From: JBBDLF01 sp040879025
GTDB lineage: Bacteria; Pseudomonadota; Gammaproteobacteria; Pseudomonadales; Pseudohongiellaceae
DNA length: 64,000 bases
NCBI GenBank assembly: GCA_040879025.1
Contig: JBBDLF010000022.1
Span: 1 to 64,000 of the forward strand
Direction of reading: 5' to 3'
Shown: piece after piece, positions 7,679 through 17,345 of the stretch
How the letters are laid out: each line of letters opens with the position of its first letter
How positions within the stretch are numbered: the stretch's first letter is position 1
Program-made: the position numbers and the translations under genes
The notes under the pieces: model-generated
The model's database searches: none
Seen by the model: the letters and a program-made list of their open reading frames with translations, nothing else
Told to the model about the DNA's origin: nothing

Positions 7679-8212
7679 ATGTCAAGAGTAGCGAACAATC
7701 CGGTGGAGTTGCCGAAGGGTGTCGAAGCAACGCTTTCCGGGTCGGAAGTATCCATGAAAGGCAGCAAGGGCAACTTGCAGCTGACGTTGCACAATGCTGT
7801 TGCAGTCTCCCAGGATGGCAATGTGCTGAGCGTGTCGGCAAAGAACAAGTCTCGCGAAGCCAATGCGCTGGCGGGTACGTTCAGATCACTGATCAATAAC
7901 ATGGCGTTAGGCGTCAGCGAGGGGTTTCAGCGAAAACTGGAGCTGCAGGGAGTGGGTTACCGCGCCAAGGCGCAGGGCAAAACACTGAATCTGGTAGTAG
8001 GTTATTCACACCCTATCGACTACAGCCTGCCTGAAGGAGTGACGGCGGAGACGCCGACGCAGACGGAGATAGTTATTTCCGGCGCCAACAAGCAGCTGGT
8101 TGGTCAGGTGGCGGCGGAAATCAGGAAGTTCAGGCCGCCTGAGCCGTACAAGGGCAAGGGTATCCGCTATTCAAATGAGCGGGTTTACAGGAAAGAGGCG
8201 AAGAAGAAGTAA
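7679..8212 (+). CDS. rplF: 50S ribosomal protein L6
   Basis: This 177-residue protein is a two-domain L6 starting SRVANNPVELPKGVEATL, with the C-terminal signature PEPYKGKGIRYSNERVYRKEAKKK. L6 lies near the sarcin-ricin loop and is required for late 50S maturation. rplR follows almost at once. Confidence 0.99.
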   Translation: MSRVANNPVELPKGVEATLSGSEVSMKGSKGNLQLTLHNAVAVSQDGNVLSVSAKNKSREANALAGTFRSLINNMALGVSEGFQRKLELQGVGYRAKAQGKTLNLVVGYSHPIDYSLPEGVTAETPTQTEIVISGANKQLVGQVAAEIRKFRPPEPYKGKGIRYSNERVYRKEAKKK

Positions 8213-8221
8213 GGCATGACT

Positions 8222-8572
8222 ATGAATGTGAAGAAACTGGCCCGGCTCCGTCGCGCACGGCGGGCAAGAGCGAAAATACGGGAATTGCGGGAAAACCGCC
8301 TGTGTGTGTACAGAACTCCCCGTCACATATACGCCCAGGTGATTTCGCCTGACGGCGACAAGGTACTTGTCAGTGCTTCCACCCTGGACAAGTCAGTAAG
8401 GGACGGCAAGACCGGTAATGTTGAAGCGGCGAAGAAAATCGGCGTCATGATTGCGGAACGCGCCAAGGCGGCGGGTATCAGCCGGGTCGCATTTGACCGT
8501 GCGGGCTATAACTACCACGGCAGGGTGAAAGCTCTGGCTGAAGCTGCGCGTGAAGGCGGACTGGAATTTTAA
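8222..8572 (+). CDS. rplR: 50S ribosomal protein L18
   Basis: L18 (116 residues) binds 5S rRNA; the C-terminal AFDRAGYNYHGRVKALAEAAREGGLEF is diagnostic. An ATG at 8216 is in frame, but the AAGG at 8210-8213 sits only 2 bases from it and 8 bases from ATG 8222, so I choose 8222 (MNVKKLARLRRARR). Confidence 0.97.
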   Translation: MNVKKLARLRRARRARAKIRELRENRLCVYRTPRHIYAQVISPDGDKVLVSASTLDKSVRDGKTGNVEAAKKIGVMIAERAKAAGISRVAFDRAGYNYHGRVKALAEAAREGGLEF

Positions 8573-8612
8573 GGGTTGAGTGATTTCGCTTAAGCGATTG
8601 AAGGTTTGAACT

Positions 8613-9122
8613 ATGGCATTTAATGACGATCCCAAACGGAACGAAGAAGGGCTGCAGGAAAAGCTGATCCAGGTTAATCGTGTGGCCAAGGTGGTCAAGG
8701 GTGGCCGCATATTCGGTTTCACCGCGTTGAGCGCTGTCGGCGACGGTAACGGCCGCGTGGGCTTTGGCCGGGGCAAGGCCCGTGAAGTTCCCCAGGCGAT
8801 CCAGAAAGCCATGGAAGCGGCACGCCGCAACATGATTTCAGTGCCACTGGAGGGACATACCCTGCAGTATCCGATCAAGGCGCGGCACGGTGCGTCAAAA
8901 GTTTATATGCAGCCGGCGTCGGAAGGTACCGGTGTTATCGCCGGAGGCGCCATGCGCGCGGTCCTGGAATTGGCCGGGGTGCAGAACGTGTTGGCCAAGT
9001 GTTACGGCTCCACCAACCCGGTGAACGTGGTACAGGCAACCTTCAAGGGGCTGCGCACCATGCGTTCGCCGGAGGATATCGCTGCCAAGCGTGGCAAAAC
9101 AGTCGAAGAGATATTGGGTTAG
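8613..9122 (+). CDS. rpsE: 30S ribosomal protein S5
   Basis: This is a 169-residue S5 with the double-stranded RNA-binding-like N-terminal domain (EKLIQVNRVAKVVKGGRIFGF) and the conserved GRGKAREVPQAIQKA. S5 sits at the mRNA entrance with S3 and S4 and influences decoding accuracy. rpmD starts 3 bases after the stop. Confidence 0.99.
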   Translation: MAFNDDPKRNEEGLQEKLIQVNRVAKVVKGGRIFGFTALSAVGDGNGRVGFGRGKAREVPQAIQKAMEAARRNMISVPLEGHTLQYPIKARHGASKVYMQPASEGTGVIAGGAMRAVLELAGVQNVLAKCYGSTNPVNVVQATFKGLRTMRSPEDIAAKRGKTVEEILG

Positions 9123-9125
9123 GTT

Positions 9126-9314
9126 ATGGCTAAAAAGTCGGTCAAGATAACATTGGTACGTAGTCCTGTGGGTCAGATGGAACGGCACCGTTTGTGCGTC
9201 CGGGGGCTTGGACTGAGACGTATGCACCAATCCGTGGAAGTAGAAGATACACCGGCGGTTCGCGGCCTGATCAACAAGGTACGTTATCTGCTGTCGGTCG
9301 AAGGCGAGGAGTAA
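9126..9314 (+). CDS. rpmD: 50S ribosomal protein L30
   Basis: The 62-residue protein reads KSVKITLVRSPVGQMERHR and later GLRRMHQSVEVEDTPAVRGL, the ferredoxin-like L30 fold. It is the usual short bacterial form, lies between rpsE and rplO with 3-base gaps, and needs no further comment. Confidence 0.98.
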   Translation: MAKKSVKITLVRSPVGQMERHRLCVRGLGLRRMHQSVEVEDTPAVRGLINKVRYLLSVEGEE

Positions 9315-9317
9315 CAC

Positions 9318-9899
9318 GTGAAACTGAATACATTAAGTCCCGCCCCGGGGAGCACATCCGCGAAACGGCGTGTGGGCCGCGGTATCGGTAGCGGCCTGGG
9401 TAAAACTTCCGGTAAAGGTCACAAGGGCCAGAAAGCCCGTGCTGGTGGTAAGGTCAGGCCGGGATTCGAAGGTGGCCAGATGCCGTTGCAAATGCGACTG
9501 CCCAAGTTCGGATTCAGTTCACGTATCGGACGGGTAACCGCGGAAGTACGAACGAGCGAACTGAATGCAATTGACGCCGACGTGATTGATATCGCCGCAT
9601 TGAAAAAAGCCGGTTTGATCACTTCCATCATTACCAGGGCCAAAGTAATGCTCTCCGGTGATGTGACCCGCGCAGTAACCCTGCAGGGTATCCGGGTGAC
9701 AAAGGGCGCACGGGCCGCTATTGAAGCGGCGGGTGGCAAGGTGCTTGACCCGGAAGAGGTAAAACCGGCGGGCAAGTTGAAGAAAAAGCCGACAACCGAA
9801 CAGGCGGCGGCGAAAAAGCCTGCGGCCAAAAAACGGGCGGCAAAAAAAGTCGCAGCGGCGGATGACGCCGGCGATGACAAGCCGACAGACAACGAATGA
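9318..9899 (+). CDS. rplO: 50S ribosomal protein L15 with a Lys/Ala-rich tail
   Basis: Residues 1-141 are a complete L15: glycine-rich N-terminus with GRGIGSGLGKTSGKGHKGQK, then the globular part ending VTKGARAAIEAAGGK where E. coli L15 stops. Here the frame continues for 52 more residues, first basic (KLKKKP, AAAKKPAAKKRAAKK), then acidic (DDAGDDKPTDNE). The start is GTG at 9318. The tail resembles histone H1-like basic tails and is not part of the L15 fold. secY follows after 24 bases. Confidence 0.98.
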   Translation: MKLNTLSPAPGSTSAKRRVGRGIGSGLGKTSGKGHKGQKARAGGKVRPGFEGGQMPLQMRLPKFGFSSRIGRVTAEVRTSELNAIDADVIDIAALKKAGLITSIITRAKVMLSGDVTRAVTLQGIRVTKGARAAIEAAGGKVLDPEEVKPAGKLKKKPTTEQAAAKKPAAKKRAAKKVAAADDAGDDKPTDNE

Positions 9900-9923
9900 T
9901 GATACAGGTAATGAAGTAAACCG

Positions 9924-11252
9924 ATGGCAACACGACCACAAATCAGTCCAGAAAACATTGGCGCCGGGCTCGGTGAGCTCAAGTCGCGCCTGCTGTTTCT
10001 GCTGTTGGCATTTCTGGTCTATCGCATAGGCACGCATATTCCCGTGCCCGGCATCGACCCTTTGCAATTGCAGAATTTCTTCAATCAGCAGGAAGGCACG
10101 TTTACCGACATGATTAACATGTTCTCCGGGGGTGCCCTGGAGCGTATGAGTATCGTAGCCCTGGGTATCATGCCGTATATTTCGGCGTCCATTATCATGC
10201 AGTTGCTGACTGCCGTGAGTCCCACACTTGACCAGTTGAAAAAGGAAGGTGAATCCGGGCGTCGCAAGATTACGCAATACACTCGCTACGGCGCGTTGCT
10301 GCTGGCTACGGTACAAGGTACCGGCATGACCATCGGGGTGCTGTCCCCGATGGCATACGCCCCGGGCGTGTTGTTTAACGTCACAGCCATTGTGTCTCTG
10401 GTCACCGGAGCGATATTTTTGATGTGGCTGGGTGAGCAAATCACCGAACGGGGCATCGGCAACGGTATCTCCATGCTCATTTTCGCCAGCATTGTATCGG
10501 GTCTTCCCACAGCCATAGGGACATCGCTGACCCAGGCCTATGAAGGCCAGATCAGCCCCATCCTGCTGTTGATGGTGGCTATCGTCGCTATCGGAGTGGT
10601 TGTTGTGGTGGTGTATGTGGAGCGAGCCCAACGCCGTATTACGGTGAATTACGCCAAGCGGCAGCAGGGACGAAAGCTTTATCAGGCCCAGTCCAGCCAT
10701 TTACCTTTGAAGATCAACATGGCCGGTGTAATTCCCGCGATTTTCGCCAGCAGTATTCTGTTGTTTCCAGCATCGCTCGGCAACTGGTTCGGCCAGGCGG
10801 AAGGTGCCGAGTGGCTGCAGGATGTGGCCTTGCTGATTGGCCCGGGCCAGCCGCTCTACATTATTATTTTCAGCGCCATGATTATCTTCTTCTGCTTTTT
10901 TTATACCGCACTGGTGTTCAATCCGCGGGATGTGGCGGACAACCTGCAGCGTTCCGGAGCCTTTATTCCCGGCATCCGACCCGGTCAACAGACAGCGAAA
11001 TATATCGACGGAGTGATCACCCGCCTGACAATGTTCGGTGCCATCTATATCACGCTGGTATGCCTGCTGCCCAACATACTGCAGGGCATGAATGTCAATG
11101 TCCCTTTTAACCTGGGCGGCACGGCATTGCTGATTGTGGTAGTGGTAACCATGGATTTCTGGTCTCAGGTGCAGGCGCATCTGATGTCCCATCAATACGA
11201 TTCATTAATGAAAAAGTCAAAACTTGGCAGCTATGGTCGTAGTGGCGTTTAG
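9924..11252 (+). CDS. secY: Protein translocase subunit SecY
   Basis: A 442-residue, ten-helix membrane protein with the SecY signatures RIGTHIPVPGID (first cytoplasmic part and plug side) and GIMPYISASIIMQLL (helix 2). SecY forms the protein-conducting channel with SecE and SecG and works with SecA and the ribosome. The conserved cytoplasmic loops VERAQRRITVNYAKRQ and FNPRDVADNLQRSGAFIPGIRPG are intact. Position after rplO is standard. Confidence 0.99.
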   Translation: MATRPQISPENIGAGLGELKSRLLFLLLAFLVYRIGTHIPVPGIDPLQLQNFFNQQEGTFTDMINMFSGGALERMSIVALGIMPYISASIIMQLLTAVSPTLDQLKKEGESGRRKITQYTRYGALLLATVQGTGMTIGVLSPMAYAPGVLFNVTAIVSLVTGAIFLMWLGEQITERGIGNGISMLIFASIVSGLPTAIGTSLTQAYEGQISPILLLMVAIVAIGVVVVVVYVERAQRRITVNYAKRQQGRKLYQAQSSHLPLKINMAGVIPAIFASSILLFPASLGNWFGQAEGAEWLQDVALLIGPGQPLYIIIFSAMIIFFCFFYTALVFNPRDVADNLQRSGAFIPGIRPGQQTAKYIDGVITRLTMFGAIYITLVCLLPNILQGMNVNVPFNLGGTALLIVVVVTMDFWSQVQAHLMSHQYDSLMKKSKLGSYGRSGV

Positions 11253-11280
11253 CGGCCCGATGTGACAGTGGAGAACCAAC

Positions 11281-11397
11281 GTGAAAGTACGAGCGTCAGT
11301 AAAAAAGATTTGCCGTAATTGCAAGATGATCAAGCGCAACGGTGCCGTGCGGGTAATCTGTAAGGCCGAACCGCGCCACAAGCAGCGCCAGGGTTGA
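11281..11397 (+). CDS. rpmJ: 50S ribosomal protein L36 (zinc-binding type)
   Basis: A 38-codon frame starts with GTG at 11281: MKVRASVKKICRNCKMIKRN and onwards to a TGA at 11395. Cys11, Cys14, Cys27 and His33 form the zinc ribbon of the C-plus L36. GTGGAG is the likely SD. Its place between secY and rpsM is conserved. The zinc type here contrasts with the zinc-free S14 of the same cluster. Confidence 0.97.
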   Translation: MKVRASVKKICRNCKMIKRNGAVRVICKAEPRHKQRQG

Positions 11398-11580
11398 GGG
11401 CGTGGCAGGGTCTGTGGTTGATTTTTGCCCGGCCAGAGGCTATGCTCTTGCGCCCGTTGAATCAGGCAAGATTCCGGTTGGTCGAACTAACAGATTGATA
11501 TTAAACAGAAAAGTGAGCAGCCTGTCAGACCGGTTACCTCAGATACCGGGTTGGGCGGGTCGGATAAAGCGGAGTAGTTT

Positions 11581-11937
11581 ATGGCTCGTATAGCCGGTGT
11601 CAACATACCAGACAACAAGCATATCGTGATTTCCCTGCGATATGTATTCGGGATAGGTCCAAGCACATCCAGGGCCATTTGCGAGAAGACCGGCGTTAAG
11701 CCCGCTACCCGGACCAGTGAACTGAGTTCGGAACAACTGGACAACGTGCGCGCCGAAGTTGCGAAACTGGCTGTCGAAGGCGATTTGCGGCGGGAAGTTT
11801 CCATGAACATCAAACGGTTGATGGACCTGGGTTGCTATCGGGGTATCCGTCATCGCCGGTCCTTGCCGGTTCGAGGCCAGCGCACCAAGACTAACGCGCG
11901 TACCCGGAAGGGCCCCGCGAAGCCGATCCGCAAATAG
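11581..11937 (+). CDS. rpsM: 30S ribosomal protein S13
   Basis: This 118-residue S13 (ARIAGVNIPDNKHIVISLRYVFGIG) has the helix-two-turn-helix domain and the basic tail RGQRTKTNARTRKGPAKPIRK that contacts P-site tRNA. A 183-base spacer separates it from rpmJ; in E. coli this position holds the alpha-operon leader pseudoknot bound by S4. I did not establish a matching pseudoknot. Confidence 0.99.
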   Translation: MARIAGVNIPDNKHIVISLRYVFGIGPSTSRAICEKTGVKPATRTSELSSEQLDNVRAEVAKLAVEGDLRREVSMNIKRLMDLGCYRGIRHRRSLPVRGQRTKTNARTRKGPAKPIRK

Positions 11938-11997
11938 GATTGCTTGAATATTCGCCGGCGAACAAGCTGGCAGTCAGAAACAGTTTAGGAAGAAATT

Positions 11998-12393
11998 ATG
12001 GCCAAGCCAGCTAAGTCGGCACCGAAGAAAAAAGCCCGTAAAGCGGTTATCGATGGTATCGCGTATATCCATGCCTCGTTCAATAACACGATCATTACCA
12101 TCACTGATCGGCAGGGTAATGCCCTGGCATGGGCCACCGCCGGTGGTTCCGGGTTTCGTGGCTCCAGAAAAAGTACGCCATTTGCAGCCCAGGTGGCAGC
12201 AGAAAAAGCTGGCCGCTCCGCAATGGAACTTTATGGACTTAAGAACCTCGACGTCAAGGTCAACGGGCCTGGCCCAGGTCGTGAATCTGCGGTGCGCGCC
12301 CTGAATAGCTGTGGCTACCGGGTAGGTAATATCACCGATGTAACACCGATTCCTCATAATGGCTGCCGACCTCCGAAGAAACGGCGCGTATAG
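11998..12393 (+). CDS. rpsK: 30S ribosomal protein S11
   Basis: This is a 131-residue S11 with the basic N-terminus (AKPAKSAPKKKARK), the HASFNNTIITITDRQGN strand and the C-terminal signature DVTPIPHNGCRPPKKRRV. S11 lines the platform near the E site. AGGAAG precedes the ATG. Confidence 0.99.
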   Translation: MAKPAKSAPKKKARKAVIDGIAYIHASFNNTIITITDRQGNALAWATAGGSGFRGSRKSTPFAAQVAAEKAGRSAMELYGLKNLDVKVNGPGPGRESAVRALNSCGYRVGNITDVTPIPHNGCRPPKKRRV

Positions 12394-12491
12394 GAATCAA
12401 CAGGAATCATAAACCAGGCACCGCTGAAAAATATTGAACCGCCAAGTACAGAACCCGCTCCCATGCAGAGCGGGAAACAGGAGAGAAAAGT

Positions 12492-13112
12492 ATGGCCCGT
12501 TATTTAGGCCCGAAATGCAAACTGTCCCGACGAGAAGGAACCGACCTGTTCCTCAAGAGCGGGGTTCGTCCCATCGACAGCAAATGCAAAACCGATACCA
12601 TCCCGGGGCAGCACGGGCAGCGACGCGGGCGGCTTTCCGACTACGGCGTTCAATTGCGCGAAAAGCAGAAAGTGCGACGAACATACGGAGTTCTGGAAAA
12701 ACAGTTCCGGGGCTATTACAGGGAAGCCGCAAGGCAGAAAGGCGCCACTGGCGAGAATCTGTTGCAGCTTCTGGAAAGCAGGCTCGATAACGTGGTTTAC
12801 CGCATCGGTTTCGGTTCAACCCGTGCTGAAGCCCGTCAATTGGTTTCCCACAAGGCGATTGCCGTAAACGGCGAAACCGTCAATATCCCTTCCTATCAGG
12901 TAGCCGAAGGTGACGTGATTTCCATCCGCGCCAAGGCAAAGGAACAGCTTCGGGTTAAATCCGCTCTGGACCTGGCCGCGCAACGCAGCCCTGTGGAATG
13001 GGTTGCTGTGGACCTGAACAAGCTTGAAGGGCAGTTCACCCGCAGACCGGACCGCAGTGACCTGCCGCCGGACATCAACGAAAACCTGATCGTTGAGCTT
13101 TACTCGAAGTAG
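12492..13112 (+). CDS. rpsD: 30S ribosomal protein S4
   Basis: The 206-residue protein starts ARYLGPKCKLSRREGTDLFL and has the S4 RNA-binding domain around residues 97-160 (ESRLDNVVYRIGFGSTRAEARQ). S4 is a primary 16S binder and, in E. coli, the translational repressor of the alpha operon and an antitermination factor for rRNA transcription. Length and ends are normal. Confidence 0.99.
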   Translation: MARYLGPKCKLSRREGTDLFLKSGVRPIDSKCKTDTIPGQHGQRRGRLSDYGVQLREKQKVRRTYGVLEKQFRGYYREAARQKGATGENLLQLLESRLDNVVYRIGFGSTRAEARQLVSHKAIAVNGETVNIPSYQVAEGDVISIRAKAKEQLRVKSALDLAAQRSPVEWVAVDLNKLEGQFTRRPDRSDLPPDINENLIVELYSK

Positions 13113-13141
13113 TAACCTAACCAATCGCAAAGGGTGGTTTC

Positions 13142-14140
13142 ATGCAGATTTCATTATCGGACTTTTTAACGCCACAATTGATCCAGGTCGAGGAATTCGA
13201 CAAGTTTCATTCCAAGGTTGTCCTCGAGCCTCTCGAGCGTGGCTTCGGACATACCCTGGGTAACGCATTGCGGCGCATTCTGCTTTCATCCATACCCGGC
13301 AGCGCCGTGGAAGAAGTGGAAATAGACGGAGTAGTGCACGAGTACAGCACCATTGAAGGTGTGCGCGAAGACGTGATCGAAATTCTGTTGAACATGAAGG
13401 GGCTGGCCGTTGTACTGAACTCGGGTGAGGAAGCCGTACTCAGCTTATCCAAGAAAGGCCCGGGCGTGGTGACCGCCGATGACATCACCCTGGACCACGA
13501 TGTTGAAATCGTCAACCCTGACCATATCATCGCCAACCTGAATGACAATGGCGAACTGAATATGCGAATCACGATACGCAAGGGGCGCGGTTATGCTCCG
13601 GCGGACAGTCGGCTGGCGGATGATGATGAAACGCGCACCGTGGGCAAACTGTTTCTGGATGCTTCTTACAGCCCGGTCAATCGTGTTTCCTATGCGGTGG
13701 AAAATGCCCGCGTGGAGCAGCGCACCGACCTTGACAAACTGATTATTGATCTGAAAACCAACGGTACCATCGATCCGGAAGAAGCCATCCGGCGTGCGGC
13801 AACAATTCTCCAGCATCAACTTGCGGTATTCGTTGACCTGCAAAGTGAAGTGGTCACCGAACCGGAAGAAAAGCAGGACGAAATTGACCCGATTCTGCTG
13901 CGGCCGGTGGATGATCTGGAACTGACTGTCCGGTCCGCCAATTGCCTCAAGGCTGAAGACATCTATTACATTGGCGATCTGATTCAGCGCACCGAAGTGG
14001 AATTGCTGAAGACACCTAACCTGGGCAAGAAGTCACTGACAGAAATCAAGGACGTGCTCGCCACCAGGGGACTGTCCCTGGGATTGCGTCTGGAAAATTG
14101 GCCACCGGCCAGCCTGAAGTCCGACGACCGGGCTGCCTGA
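13142..14140 (+). CDS. rpoA: RNA polymerase subunit alpha
   Basis: This is a 332-residue alpha subunit. The N-terminal domain carries the dimer and beta-contact motif LEPLERGFGHTLGNALRRILLSS (residues about 28-50). An acidic linker (EPEEKQDEIDP) joins it to the C-terminal domain from about 250, with VRSANCLKAEDIYYIGDLIQRTE, the UP-element and activator surface. It assembles first in the core enzyme and is co-transcribed with S13, S11, S4 and L17. Confidence 0.99.
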   Translation: MQISLSDFLTPQLIQVEEFDKFHSKVVLEPLERGFGHTLGNALRRILLSSIPGSAVEEVEIDGVVHEYSTIEGVREDVIEILLNMKGLAVVLNSGEEAVLSLSKKGPGVVTADDITLDHDVEIVNPDHIIANLNDNGELNMRITIRKGRGYAPADSRLADDDETRTVGKLFLDASYSPVNRVSYAVENARVEQRTDLDKLIIDLKTNGTIDPEEAIRRAATILQHQLAVFVDLQSEVVTEPEEKQDEIDPILLRPVDDLELTVRSANCLKAEDIYYIGDLIQRTEVELLKTPNLGKKSLTEIKDVLATRGLSLGLRLENWPPASLKSDDRAA

Positions 14141-14161
14141 ACGTAGTATTGAGGATTTGTT

Positions 14162-14569
14162 ATGCGTCATCGAAACACCGGACGCCAGTTAAGCCGTAAC
14201 AGTGCCCATCGCAAGGCCATGTTCCGCAATATGGCGGCGTCGCTGGTAGAGCACGAGATTATCAGAACCACGGTGATCAAGGCGAAGGAACTGCGTATGG
14301 TGGCAGAACCTTTGATCACTCTCGCCAAGAAAGACAGTGTGGCCAACCGCCGATTGGCATTCAACCGTGTCCGTGACAAGGCTACAGTGGGTAAGCTGTT
14401 TACGGAACTCGGGCCGCGCTATGCGGAAAGACCAGGCGGCTATTTACGCATTCTCAAGTGCGGTCTGCGGCCCGGCGACAAAGCCCCCATGGCCTATGTG
14501 GAACTTGTCGACCGCCCGATCGAAGTTGTGGAAGATAACGAAGAAGCAATGGTAGCCGAAGAGGAATAA
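14162..14569 (+). CDS. rplQ: 50S ribosomal protein L17
   Basis: A 135-residue L17 starting MRHRNTGRQLSRNSAHRKAMFRN. The conserved core ends at MAYVELVDRP near residue 120, with a short acidic tail (EEAMVAEEE). It sits near the tunnel exit and is the last gene of the ribosomal cluster; a terminator follows 30 bases downstream. Confidence 0.99.
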   Translation: MRHRNTGRQLSRNSAHRKAMFRNMAASLVEHEIIRTTVIKAKELRMVAEPLITLAKKDSVANRRLAFNRVRDKATVGKLFTELGPRYAERPGGYLRILKCGLRPGDKAPMAYVELVDRPIEVVEDNEEAMVAEEE

Positions 14570-14599
14570 GTTATCCTCTACCCGGTTAAACCTGAATTG

Positions 14600-14625
14600 A
14601 AAAGCCGGCAATCGCCGGCTTTTTT
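14600..14625 (+). terminator. Rho-independent terminator of the ribosomal cluster
   Basis: AAAAGCCGGC pairs with GCCGGCTTTT around an AATC loop and is followed by a run of T. This is a textbook intrinsic terminator 30 bases after rplQ; the A tract on the other side also makes it able to act on the opposite strand. Confidence 0.93.
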
Positions 14626-14645
14626 GACTCTGAGCGATGTGAAAT

Positions 14646-15821
14646 ATGGTTAATTCTTTCTACCCGCCCCGTCGAACCCTGATGGGTCCCGGACCTTCCG
14701 ATGTCAGTGCCCGTGTATTGCAGGCACTGTCACGACCCACTATTGGCCATCTGGACCCTGAATTTATCCGGATGATGGATGAACTGAAAGAACTCTTAAA
14801 GTTCGCTTTCATCTGTGACTATGAATTGACTCTTCCGGTATCGGCGCCAGGTTCAGCCGGCATGGAAACGGTATTTGTCAACTTGCTGGAACCCGGCGAC
14901 AGGGTGATTATCTGTCAGAATGGAGTCTTCGGCGGCCGCATGAAGGCCAATGCGGAACGCTGTGGCGCCAACGCGGTCATGGTGGAAGAGGAATGGGGCA
15001 AGGCGGTGAACCTGGACAAGGTGGAACAGGCCCTGTCTGAGAATCCAGATGCGAAAGCACTGGCTTTCGTGCATGCGGAAACTTCCACGGGAGTACGCAG
15101 CGATGCCGAGAACCTGTGTGCATTGGCTGCCAAATACGATTGCCTCACCATCGTGGATGCGGTGACGTCTCTGGGAGGAATCGAATTGCGTGTCGCGGAC
15201 TGGGGAATTGACGCCATCTACTCCGGCACCCAGAAATGCCTTTCCTGCGTGCCTGGCCTGTCGCCGGTCAGCTTCAGTGACCGCGCCGTGCAGGTAATCA
15301 CTCATCGCCGCAGCAAGGTGCAGAGCTGGTTTTTGGATCTTAATCTCGTCATGGATTACTGGGGTTCGGGCGCCCGGCGCAGCTACCACCACACGGCTCC
15401 GGTCAATGCACTCTACGGCCTGCATGAGTCTCTCGTGATGCTTCAGGAAGAAGGGCTGCAACAGGCCTGGAAAAGGCATGCACTGAATCATAACGCCTTC
15501 GCCGCAGGCATTGAGGCGATGGGCTTAAGCTTTGTTGTGAAGGCGGAACACCGCCTGCCGCAGCTCAATTCAGTCACCATTCCTGAAGGGATCGATGAAG
15601 CTGCTGTCAGGAGCCGTTTGTTGCGGGACTACAATCTGGAAATCGGAGCGGGACTCGGCAGTCTGGCAGGCAAGGTCTGGCGCATCGGTCTGATGGGCTA
15701 CGCCAGTAATCCGGCCAATGTTTTCCTTTGCCTTAACGGGCTGGGTAACGTGCTTGCCAACATGGGCGCCCATACCGATGCCGCTGCCGCCGTCAGCGCA
15801 GCCGCAAACATCTACCAGTCC
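14646..15821 (+). CDS. PLP-dependent aminotransferase, alanine/serine-glyoxylate type (3' end lost in gap)
   Basis: The 392 readable residues match class V aminotransferases of the alanine-glyoxylate/serine-glyoxylate group: N-terminal LMGPGPSDVSARVLQALSRP, the PLP aspartate in IVDAVTSLGG, and the Schiff-base lysine in YSGTQKCLSCVPG. Such enzymes transfer the amino group of alanine or serine to glyoxylate or a related keto acid. Length suggests only a few C-terminal residues are missing. The frame then runs into the homopolymer gap at 15822, so the apparent glycine and proline continuation is artefact. It is monocistronic after the rplQ terminator, and converges with the DapA-like gene. Confidence 0.93.
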
Positions 15822-16829
<1,008 letters not shown>

Positions 16830-16833
<4 letters not shown>

Positions 16834-17345
16834 AAGTCACCCTGTTGCCTCGCCCGCGGCGAGAGAAAGGTCAGAATCAGCATGGGCCAGATGCCGACAT
16901 GGATCATCACGTCGGCGGTGTTGAAAATATAGTTCCAGAAAGGGATATGCCGGATATCGATAAAATCAATCACCGCGCCGTAAATGAGGCGGTCCAGAAT
17001 ATTGCTCGCACCACCTCCGACAATAAAGCCAAAGCAGATATACTCATAACGTGGCAGCGATTTCGCCTTCCAGAGATAGACCACCACGGCGGCGAGCAGG
17101 GAAAAACTGATGAGGGCGAACAACCAGCCACTGCCCTGCAGCAACCCAAAGACTCCCCCGTAATTTCTGACATGAGTAAAGTGCACAAAACTGGTAATTT
17201 CAACTGATGCGTTTTGCGGAATATTGTGGTCAATCAAATAGCCGATTGCCTGAGACAAGGCCAACACGCTCAAAGCAATGACACTGAAAAGAAACATATT
17301 CCTGACTTTAGCGGCCACCTTGTGCGAATTAATCGGACAGGGCAC
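16830..17345 (-). CDS. lspA: Signal peptidase II-like membrane protease, divergent
   Basis: The 171-residue protein has four hydrophobic segments and the LspA boxes: HVRNYGGVFG (residues 58-67), GGASNILDRLIYGAVIDF (111-128) and FNTADVMIHVG (141-151). Asp127 and Asp145 correspond to the catalytic dyad. LspA removes the signal peptide of prolipoproteins at the inner membrane. Divergent points: the DQxxK motif usual in the first helix is replaced by SQAIG, and the gene is not in the usual ileS-lspA context. Start is GTG at 17345, sharing one base with the upstream TAG. It is probably an accessory paralogue. Confidence 0.8.

Noticed and set aside
9519..10700. 393-codon frame antisense to rplO and secY
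   Set aside because: It is His/Gln-rich nonsense opposite two certain genes, with no SD or family match.
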